From NCBI GenBank assembly GCA_947447095.1, contig CANFIL010000041.1, forward strand, positions 1 to 11,616: a DNA stretch of 11,616 bases, in the 5' to 3' direction. The translations under genes were made by a program, and so were the position numbers. Origin of the DNA: Actinomycetota bacterium (GTDB lineage Bacteria; Actinomycetota; Actinomycetes; S36-B12; UBA5976). A model generated the notes under the pieces. That model did not search any database and was not told where the DNA came from. It saw only the letters and a program-made list of their open reading frames with translations. Shown here piece by piece: positions 6,692 through 11,616 of the stretch (its first letter is position 1; every line of letters starts with the position of its first letter).

Positions 6692-7885
6692 ATGTCACCA
6701 ACAAATCTCGCACTAGTAGCTTTAGCCCTCGCACTCGTTGCCGTCTCGATTATTGCTTTTAAAGGAACTCGTAATTCCGAAGAGCAACCGCAGATTACTC
6801 CTGAGGAACTTCGTCGCCAGGTCGCAGACGCAACACGTGAAAGCTTGGTTGCCGCACAGCAAATGTTGACCGAAGCAACACAAGCGCAACTTCAAACCGC
6901 GACAAATAGTGTGGAAGCACAAAACCGCGCGGCAACCGTTACGTTGAACGAAATCATCAAGCCGTTGCGTGACACTTTGGCCACACTCGATACCAAGGTG
7001 AATGATCTCGAAAAGAATCGCACCGAGGCGTACACGCGCCTGAATGAGCAGGTCATCAACACAAACACCGTACTTAACGCACTTCGCACTGAAACGACCA
7101 CACTCTCGGGGGCACTTCGCCGAAGTGACACACGTGGGCGTTGGGGAGAGCTTCAGCTCATTAAGTTGATCGAAATGATTGGAATGAGTGAGCATGTTTC
7201 ATTTGTTGAGCAAAAGCAGCAAGTGGGAGAAGGTATCGGCAAACCTGACGTCACCGTTCAGTTGCCCGGTGATCGCGTTCTCTATATAGATAGTAAAGCT
7301 CCGATTGATACTTATCTGTCGGCAGTTGCCGAGACAGATCCGGCCCGCCGAGCCGAACTCATGAAGCAACACGCAACCGTGTTGCTCGGACACGTGAAGG
7401 CCCTGGAGAGTCGCAAATACATCGATGATGCACAAGCAATGAATTACGTCGTGATGTTCGTGCCGACTGAATCATCATTGGCGGATGCATGTCAGGCCAT
7501 GCCCGAGCTCATCGAAGAAGCAGCAAAGCGCAATGTTGCGCTCACCTCGCCCACCTCACTTATTGCAGTTCTCAGTAACATCGCGCGATTGTGGCAAGCC
7601 GAAAAGCAAGTTGAAAATGCTGCTGAAATGGCAAAGGCTTCACAAGAGCTTCACTCACGACTCAAGGTCTTTATCAAGCACGTTAGTGGTGTTGGTGAAA
7701 GCCTCGAAAAAGCAGTCAAGAACTACAACTCGGCTATCGGATCATTTGAGGATCGCGTCATGCCATCTGCTCGCCGTGTGGAAGCGCTTGGAGACTTCCG
7801 GGACCCGATTGATCCAGTTGATCCGATCGAGCTACTTCCACGTGCGACTAGATACTCCAGCGATGAAAACGAACTGACCGAATAG
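6692..7885 (+). CDS. rmuC: DNA recombination protein RmuC
   Basis: A membrane-anchored protein of the RmuC family, which limits recombination between inverted repeats and has a predicted PD-(D/E)XK nuclease-like domain. From the ATG used here (397 residues) it begins with one transmembrane helix (about residues 5-23) and a coiled coil (about 35-140). The RmuC core follows with GRWGE (149-153), GKPDVTVQLP (183-192) and YIDSKAPIDTYL (198-209); the PDV...IDSK spacing resembles the nuclease active site. The core ends around the coil QAEKQVENAAEMAK, and the tail is acidic. An in-frame TTG at 6662 would add ten residues and has AAGGA, but 12 bases away. The ATG at 6692 puts the membrane helix at the very N-terminus, as in other family members, and was preferred although it lacks a Shine-Dalgarno. 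Transcription ends at the hairpin at 7936-7968. Confidence 0.9.
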   Translation: MSPTNLALVALALALVAVSIIAFKGTRNSEEQPQITPEELRRQVADATRESLVAAQQMLTEATQAQLQTATNSVEAQNRAATVTLNEIIKPLRDTLATLDTKVNDLEKNRTEAYTRLNEQVINTNTVLNALRTETTTLSGALRRSDTRGRWGELQLIKLIEMIGMSEHVSFVEQKQQVGEGIGKPDVTVQLPGDRVLYIDSKAPIDTYLSAVAETDPARRAELMKQHATVLLGHVKALESRKYIDDAQAMNYVVMFVPTESSLADACQAMPELIEEAAKRNVALTSPTSLIAVLSNIARLWQAEKQVENAAEMAKASQELHSRLKVFIKHVSGVGESLEKAVKNYNSAIGSFEDRVMPSARRVEALGDFRDPIDPVDPIELLPRATRYSSDENELTE

Positions 7886-7935
7886 ATTACGAAAACGCCT
7901 CAGTCGTGAGATTTTCAACGACTATGTGGTCAATG

Positions 7936-7968
7936 AAAAAGGACTTCCACATGATGGAAGTCCTTTTT
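7936..7968. terminator. Bidirectional intrinsic terminator between rmuC and tRNA-Arg
   Basis: AAAAAGGACTTCC (7936-7948) pairs perfectly with GGAAGTCCTTTTT (7956-7968) around a seven-base ACATGAT loop, whose outer A-T could add a fourteenth pair. The A-tract on one side and T-tract on the other provide a U-run in both directions. It lies 50 bp after the rmuC stop and 3 bases from the 3' CCA end of the tRNA, so it serves both convergent transcripts. Confidence 0.92.
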
Positions 7969-7971
7969 CTT

Positions 7972-8047
7972 TGGCGCGCCCGAAGGGATTCGAACCCCTA
8001 ACCTTTTGATCCGTAGTCAAATGCTCTATCCGTTGAGCTACGGGCGC
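7972..8047 (-). tRNA. tRNA-Arg (anticodon ACG)
   Basis: Read on the minus strand this is a complete 76-nt cloverleaf. The acceptor GCGCCCG pairs with CGGGCGC in seven perfect pairs. The D arm is GCTC-AACGGATA-GAGC. The anticodon stem TTTGA/TCAAA encloses the loop CTACGGA, with anticodon ACG at 8012-8014. The T arm is AGGGG-TTCGAAT-CCCTT. The discriminator G and a genomically encoded CCA (7972-7974) follow. An A34 arginine tRNA is normally deaminated to inosine by TadA and reads CGU, CGC and CGA. It has its own promoter upstream and the shared terminator downstream, so it is an independent unit. Confidence 0.96.
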
Positions 8048-8058
8048 AACAAGCACCT

Positions 8059-8088
8059 ACTCTAACCCTGACACGCTGGGCTTGGCAA
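8059..8088 (-). promoter_or_regulatory. Housekeeping-type promoter of tRNA-Arg
   Basis: On the minus strand the -35 TTGCCA (8083-8088) and -10 TAGAGT (8059-8064) are separated by 18 bases. The mature tRNA begins 11 bases after the -10, giving a very short 5' leader. Both hexamers are close to consensus, and the whole element fits in the 54 bp between the STAS gene and the tRNA. Confidence 0.75.
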
Positions 8089-8101
8089 AAAATGCTTATG
8101 T

Positions 8102-8431
8102 TTAGGCATTCAAAGCATCATCGAGCGCGCTCGATAAGGCAATCAACGAATCCAGGCCAGTAATTTCAAAAACCTTTCGAACCCGTTCAGTACCCACAAC
8201 TACGTGAAAATCTAAGCTCTTCTCTCGGCACCGCTTGAGAGCTTTTACTACAGTGCCCAATCCCGTTGAATCCATGAAAGTGACTTCACTCAGATCGAGG
8301 ACTAACCGAGCGCTCGCTTGAGAAATGCCTTCAGTCAGAACTCCGTCAAGCTGTGGAGCGGAGACGAGATCTAGTTCGCCAACAGCGGTGACCACAATTG
8401 CCGAATCAACGGTGGTGATGCTGACGTTCAT
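8102..8431 (-). CDS. bldG: STAS-domain anti-sigma-factor antagonist, BldG-like
   Basis: A 109-residue single-domain cytosolic protein of the SpoIIAA/RsbV type. Such proteins bind an anti-sigma factor when unphosphorylated and are inactivated by its kinase activity on a conserved serine. Here that site is FMDSTGLG with Ser55 at residues 52-59. The neighbouring GELDLVSAPQL (18-28) and ERVRKVFEITGLDSL (about 79-93) also fit, and the overall pattern is close to Streptomyces BldG (DSTGLGVLV, LKRVR). The ATG at 8429-8431 is preceded by AAGGAG five bases away (CTCCTT at 8437-8442 on the plus strand). The longer TTG start at 8447-8449 would put that Shine-Dalgarno inside the gene and is rejected. Divergence from a DECH helicase next to Tad genes matches the BldG neighbourhood as I recall it in Streptomyces. 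No anti-sigma kinase gene is adjacent. The symbol is by similarity and context. Confidence 0.88.
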   Translation of the reverse strand: MNVSITTVDSAIVVTAVGELDLVSAPQLDGVLTEGISQASARLVLDLSEVTFMDSTGLGTVVKALKRCREKSLDFHVVVGTERVRKVFEITGLDSLIALSSALDDALNA

Positions 8432-8511
8432 CAAGGCTCCTTGGGTCAATCGGGATAGTTCTAATCTATGGCATTGATGCCTAAGTCAGAGGTAACAGGC
8501 ACAATCAATAC
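8432..8511. promoter_or_regulatory. Divergent promoter region with a 12-bp palindrome
   Basis: These 80 bp must carry the promoters of both the STAS gene (minus) and the DECH helicase (plus). GGCAT-TG-ATGCC at 8470-8481 is a perfect short palindrome near its centre and could be an operator, but it is short enough to arise by chance. For the helicase, CACAAT (8500-8505) lies 6 bases before the ATG and could be a weak -10 for a leaderless message. No clear -35/-10 pair is visible for the STAS gene, which has a good Shine-Dalgarno. Confidence 0.4.
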
Positions 8512-10773
8512 ATGAGCCACAATTGGGAAGCCTTGCTGCGAGCCCGATTCAGTGATGACCTGGATATTCGACACATCGAATCACGGGATGCTTCTATTGC
8601 AGAACTTCCGAACTGGCTTAACCCGCGAGTCCATCAAGCTCTGACCGAACAGGGCATCACATATCTATGGCAACATCAACGCGATGCTTTGGATGCCTGG
8701 AACTCAAACAACAATGTCATCATTGCTACCGGAACGGCCAGCGGTAAGTCGTTGTGTTATCAAATCCCAATCTTGCAATCTGTTGCTGAAAATCCAAAAG
8801 CTAAAGCGCTCTACATTTCTCCAACTAAAGCTCTTGCACATGACCAGGCTCGGTCTCTGGCAGAGTTTGCAGTAGAAGCCGCATACATTTGCACGTTTGA
8901 TGGCGACTCAGATCAACAAGAACGCAAATGGGCACGGGAACACGCAAATGTTCTCATCACCAATCCAGACATGATGCATCACGGAATCTTGCCGCGCCAT
9001 GAAACGTGGCAACATTTTTTCCGCAATCTCGAAGTGATCGCTATTGACGAATGCCATCTCTACCGAGGCATGTTTGGGGCTCAGGTTTCAAATGTTCTTC
9101 GGCGATTCATGCGCATTGCACATCACTATGGTGCCTCGCCTCGTATTGTGATGGCATCAGCCACTGTGTCACAGCCATCTGATCATGCCCACATGTTGAC
9201 AGGGATCAACTTCACAGCGATTGATCGTGATGCGTCACCGCGAGGCCCACTAACAATTGGACTTGCGCTTCCCCCAAAACTGATTGACAGCGAAGAGAGC
9301 CAGCGTCGAACTGCGATTGCAACTACCGCTGATGTACTTGCTGACCTAGTCCTTCACAAGGTGCGCACACTTGCGTTCGTAAAGTCTCGAAAGTCCGCCG
9401 AGACGGTTTCTATTTTGGCCAAGCAACATGTCGATGAAGTGGCCAGTGAACTAGCAAGCACAATCACAAGTTATCGCGCGGGTTATCTTCCAGAAGAGCG
9501 GCGAGATATTGAGGCACGGCTTCGTACTGGCGATTTGCTTGGTGTTGCCACAACTAACGCGCTGGAACTTGGCGTCGACATCAGTGGACTTGATGCGACC
9601 GTCATGGCTGGTTGGCCTGGAACGCGGGCGAGTTTCTGGCAGCAAGTCGGCCGGACTGGACGCGATCAACAAGAAGCTATGGCGCTTCTTATCGCGAGTG
9701 ACAATCCTTTGGATCAATACTTAGTTCGTCATCCCGAATCTATTTATGACACTCCGATCGAAGCTGCGGTATGCGATCCACAAAACGAAAATGTTATCTA
9801 TGGGCATTTAGCGTGTGCCGCAGCTGAAAAATATTTAGCTGAACCTGACATTGAACTGTTTGGGGATATCCCACGTGTAACCAAGACTTTGACCAAGCTC
9901 GTTACCGATGGCTTGCTACGTAAACGGCCCCAAGGTTGGTTTTGGGTCGGCGAAGGTAGACCTCATGACTTGGTTGACTTGCGCGGCGCAGGTGCTGGAC
10001 CGTTTCAAATTGTTGAGAAGGAAACTGGGCGCCTGCTAGGAACCGTGGATTGTGACGCTGCGCTTCGCCAAGTTCATGAGGGTGCGGTCTATACACATCT
10101 TGGTGAGACCTACGTAGTTGATCAACTTGATTTAGACGATCGTGTTTCACTCGTACATTCCGAGCTCGTAGATTATTCAACTTATGCTCGCGACATTACT
10201 TCAGTGACAATTGTTGAAGAGTTGGCTTCCAAGCAATATGGCGCAATCACTATGTCGCGCGGAATGGTTGATGTAACCGAGCAAGTAGTGGCTTTTCAAA
10301 AACGACGAAACATGACTGGACAGATCATCGCTGATGTTCCACTTGAACTTCCGCCGTCAACATTGTTCACCCAAGCGATGTGGTGGACGACACCACTAGA
10401 AACGTTGAATCAACTTCAATTGATTGACGTAGCCGGATGCATGCACGCGGCTGAGCATGCAGCAATTGGCTTACTGCCTCTTTTCACGTTGTGTGATCGA
10501 TGGGATATCGGCGGGGTCTCATTTGCAGAGCATCCAGATACAGGTCTTGCAACCGTATTTATTTATGACGGCTACTCCGGAGGAGCTGGATTCTCATTCC
10601 ATGGATATGACCATGCCCCGCAGTGGTTGGGTGCTACTCGAGACACAATTGCTGACTGCTCCTGTAAAGAAGGTTGCCCTGCGTGTGTTCAATCACCAAA
10701 GTGTGGAAACAACAACCATCCGCTGGATAAACACGCGGCTCTGACCCTACTCACCTATTTGCTGAACAATTAA
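8512..10773 (+). CDS. DECH-box superfamily 2 helicase, MrfA/YprA-like, with C-terminal cysteine cluster
   Basis: A 753-residue ATP-dependent helicase. Motifs in order: I GTASGKS (74-80), Ia SPTKALAHDQ (103-112), II DECH (179-182), III ASAT (215-218), V TNALELGVDISGLD (348-361) and VI QQVGRTGR (377-384). The second half carries a DUF1998-type region with HAAEHA (645-650) and GYSGGAGFS, then Cys716, 718, 722, 725 and 731 (CSCKEGCPAC...SPKCGN), likely binding zinc. This is the MrfA/YprA family, a DNA helicase for mitomycin-lesion repair in Bacillus. The actinobacterial subgroup is known as the 'helicase/secretion neighborhood' DEAH-box helicase because it sits next to Tad genes, as it does here. 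The ATG has no Shine-Dalgarno. Its TAA shares bases with the stop of the convergent TadE-like gene. A DNA-repair role is inferred from the family; a link to pili is positional only. Confidence 0.92.
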   Translation: MSHNWEALLRARFSDDLDIRHIESRDASIAELPNWLNPRVHQALTEQGITYLWQHQRDALDAWNSNNNVIIATGTASGKSLCYQIPILQSVAENPKAKALYISPTKALAHDQARSLAEFAVEAAYICTFDGDSDQQERKWAREHANVLITNPDMMHHGILPRHETWQHFFRNLEVIAIDECHLYRGMFGAQVSNVLRRFMRIAHHYGASPRIVMASATVSQPSDHAHMLTGINFTAIDRDASPRGPLTIGLALPPKLIDSEESQRRTAIATTADVLADLVLHKVRTLAFVKSRKSAETVSILAKQHVDEVASELASTITSYRAGYLPEERRDIEARLRTGDLLGVATTNALELGVDISGLDATVMAGWPGTRASFWQQVGRTGRDQQEAMALLIASDNPLDQYLVRHPESIYDTPIEAAVCDPQNENVIYGHLACAAAEKYLAEPDIELFGDIPRVTKTLTKLVTDGLLRKRPQGWFWVGEGRPHDLVDLRGAGAGPFQIVEKETGRLLGTVDCDAALRQVHEGAVYTHLGETYVVDQLDLDDRVSLVHSELVDYSTYARDITSVTIVEELASKQYGAITMSRGMVDVTEQVVAFQKRRNMTGQIIADVPLELPPSTLFTQAMWWTTPLETLNQLQLIDVAGCMHAAEHAAIGLLPLFTLCDRWDIGGVSFAEHPDTGLATVFIYDGYSGGAGFSFHGYDHAPQWLGATRDTIADCSCKEGCPACVQSPKCGNNNHPLDKHAALTLLTYLLNN

Positions 10774-11123
10774 TTCGCTCCGGCTCGAGCCTGCGCAGTC
10801 AGTTCAACAATGTGACCCGCGACGTCAATCGAATCCGAGATCCAAACACGCACATCAGTATTGCCCACGACACAGTTCGTCATGCGTGACTGATTCCTCA
10901 AGGCAATCTGGGCAGCCAAGAGGCATGCTGTGTCCGCGTTTAATGCCAGGGCATTTGCTCCGGCGATCGCGGAGGCATCGGCCGCGCTTTGCGTATGCCT
11001 TTGTCCAACAACTAGCTGGCTAAAGAGAATCGCTATTACAGTCGTGAAGAGAATGACGATCGTCAGTGTGATCGTCACAATAGTGATACTTCCTTCCTCG
11101 TCACATCTCAATTCACTGTCCAA
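10770..11123 (-). CDS. Helicase/secretion-neighborhood TadE-like protein (Rv3654c type)
   Basis: A small membrane-anchored pilus-associated protein, about 117 residues from this start. A short charged front ending in CDEEGSIT precedes one hydrophobic helix (IVTITLTIVILFTTVIAILF) and then HTQSAADASAIAGANALA, the Q-x-A-A-D-A-x-A-x-A-G-A signature seen after the membrane helix in TadG/TadE-like proteins. Two later cysteines, in TACLLA and TNCVVG, match the spacing seen in actinobacterial relatives and may form an extracytoplasmic disulfide. The conserved Glu of a prepilin cleavage site is absent, so processing is doubtful. The start is uncertain because no ATG or GTG exists. TTG at 11121-11123 has AAGG 8 bases upstream and is used here; TTG at 11138 and 11111 are alternatives. 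It overlaps or abuts the tadE stop, so it is co-transcribed with tadE, and it is convergent on the helicase gene. Confidence 0.8.
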   Translation of the reverse strand: MDSELRCDEEGSITIVTITLTIVILFTTVIAILFSQLVVGQRHTQSAADASAIAGANALALNADTACLLAAQIALRNQSRMTNCVVGNTDVRVWISDSIDVAGHIVELTAQARAGAN

Positions 11124-11526
11124 AGTTGCCGCCTTCAATCGATGACGTCATAGATGCTGAGAGGTTCACTGCGTCATGTAATGCGGTGAGCGGAACGTTT
11201 ACTTGCTTTGTTGCATCGACCGAGACGACTGAGTCATGACTAGAAACAACCACTGCGATGTGATGTGCCTGTGCCTTATCAATGAGTTCAACCACCGAAT
11301 CTCCTCTGGCTGCCGTTCGCGAGATTGTCGCTACTGTCGATTGCAATTCGAGTTGACTCACACATACGTTTATTGACCACATGCCAATTGCCGTCATGAA
11401 AACAAGTGCAGGCAGAACGACTGCGAATTCAGCTACTGCATAACCAGCATCATCCAGGGGGTTCAGTCGTCTTCTGAACCCCCGAATGTCGTTCCTAAAA
11501 GGAACCAAAAAGTGAAGTAAATGCAT
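11113..11526 (-). CDS. TadE-like pilus assembly protein
   Basis: A 137-residue TadE-family pseudopilin of the Flp/Tad type IVc pilus system. After a basic leader (RRRLNPLDDAG, ending at Gly28) comes YAVAEFAVVLPALVFM. This is a class III prepilin-peptidase site: cleavage after Gly28 leaves Glu at position +5 (Glu33), followed directly by the transmembrane helix. The remainder is a small extracytoplasmic domain with LQSTVATISRTAARGD, typical of TadE. The assigned ATG at 11524-11526 lies inside the 3' end of the upstream DUF4244 gene (32-bp overlap) with only a weak GAAG. An in-frame TTG at 11506-11508 is an alternative, and no later ATG or GTG precedes Gly28. A strong 10-bp hairpin lies within its leader codons. 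Its stop overlaps or abuts the next gene. It belongs to the Tad cluster that continues beyond the right edge. Confidence 0.85.
   Translation of the reverse strand: MHLLHFLVPFRNDIRGFRRRLNPLDDAGYAVAEFAVVLPALVFMTAIGMWSINVCVSQLELQSTVATISRTAARGDSVVELIDKAQAHHIAVVVSSHDSVVSVDATKQVNVPLTALHDAVNLSASMTSSIEGGNFGQ
11457..11483 (-). other. Strong stem-loop just after the pilin-like gene, within the tadE leader codons
   Basis: GGGGGTTCAG and CTGAACCCCC form a perfect 10-bp stem around a 7-base loop. On the minus strand it begins 11 bases after the DUF4244 stop. No U-run follows, so it is not a standard intrinsic terminator. A role as an mRNA-stabilising or attenuating element separating pilin from tadE expression is inference. 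Confidence 0.7.
11491..11505 (-). other. Small inverted repeat around the DUF4244 stop codon
   Basis: GTTCC-TAAAA-GGAAC is a 5-bp stem with a 5-base loop. On the minus strand the loop and arm include the TAG stop of the pilin-like gene. It lies 7 bases from the larger hairpin at 11457-11483. Confidence 0.45.
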
Positions 11527-11616
11527 GCTTCAATACCTGCATGATGAATCCTTGAACTTCAGGGCTGGTCAAGATTTTGATCAAAATGCCAGCAAGGCTG
11601 GCCGTTGCAACCGTTC
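11495..11616 (-). CDS. DUF4244 family Flp-pilin-like protein, C-terminal fragment
   Basis: The last 39 codons of a minus-strand gene that enters from beyond the right edge, ending at TAG (11495-11497). The visible residues begin TVATASLAGILIKILTSPEV and end MQVLKHAFTSLFGSF. This matches the end of actinobacterial DUF4244 proteins (Rv3656c type): a hydrophobic helix with A-x-A, then a T/V-T-S segment, a short amphipathic helix and a terminal F. DUF4244 proteins are the small pilin-like subunits of the actinobacterial Tad locus. The N-terminal prepilin cleavage site is outside the window. The position directly before tadE supports the call, and the hairpin after the stop would let this subunit be expressed at a different level from tadE. 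Confidence 0.82.
   Translation of the reverse strand, partial: TVATASLAGILIKILTSPEVQGFIMQVLKHAFTSLFGSF

Noticed and set aside
6480..6716. A 78-codon GTG-start ORF on the plus strand in the DEAD-box/rmuC intergenic region.
   Set aside because: There is no ribosome-binding site and no recognisable domain, the composition is unlike the neighbours, and it runs into rmuC in another frame.
7972..8047. tRNA-Arg gene as a possible integration site for a mobile element.
   Set aside because: No integrase gene and no repeat of the tRNA 3' end were seen in the window; the flanks are ordinary housekeeping genes.
11141..11150. Palindrome ATGACGTCAT near the end of tadE.
   Set aside because: It is a ten-base palindrome inside coding sequence, away from any promoter, and is plausible by chance.

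Overview
The window looks like a chromosomal segment of an actinobacterium of moderate G+C, possibly one of the streamlined aquatic lineages. The evidence is gene content. A BldG-like STAS protein lies divergent to a DECH-box helicase with a DUF1998-type C-terminus, followed by actinobacterial Tad-pilus genes (DUF4244 pilin, TadE, and the second TadE-like protein of the 'helicase/secretion neighborhood'). The lineage below phylum level is a guess.

Layout, left to right. (1) A minus-strand operon at 1-1775: an ABC exporter ATPase, its ABC-2 permease (4-bp GTGA overlap) and the N-terminus of a TauE/SafE-type permease (TAGTG overlap), cut by the window edge. (2) lhgO, an L-2-hydroxyglutarate dehydrogenase/oxidase, diverges from the ATPase across 33 bp. 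It converges, with a 3-bp gap, on (3) a minus-strand pair: a DEAD-box RNA helicase with a long basic/repetitive N-terminus, then a 413-residue Ala-rich coiled-coil protein. (4) rmuC on the plus strand, separated from the helicase gene by about 240 bp rich in small inverted repeats, ends at a strong bidirectional hairpin terminator shared with (5) a minus-strand tRNA-Arg(ACG) that has its own clear promoter. (6) A BldG-like anti-sigma-factor antagonist on minus, divergent to (7) the DECH helicase on plus. The helicase shares its stop codon bases (TTAA) with (8) a minus-strand Tad cluster: DUF4244 pilin-like C-terminus, TadE and TadE-like protein.

The genes fall into separate jobs: membrane export, 2-hydroxyglutarate salvage, RNA remodelling with a possible cytoskeletal scaffold, DNA maintenance (RmuC and the MrfA-like helicase), stress/development signalling (STAS), and surface pili. 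I see no phage, IS, CRISPR or classic defence system. The less ordinary points are the hendecad-repeat coiled coil, the 117-bp tandem duplication in the helicase N-terminus, the hairpin pair between pilin and tadE, the structured region upstream of the DEAD-box gene, and a BldG-like gene whose downstream neighbour is a tRNA rather than an anti-sigma partner.
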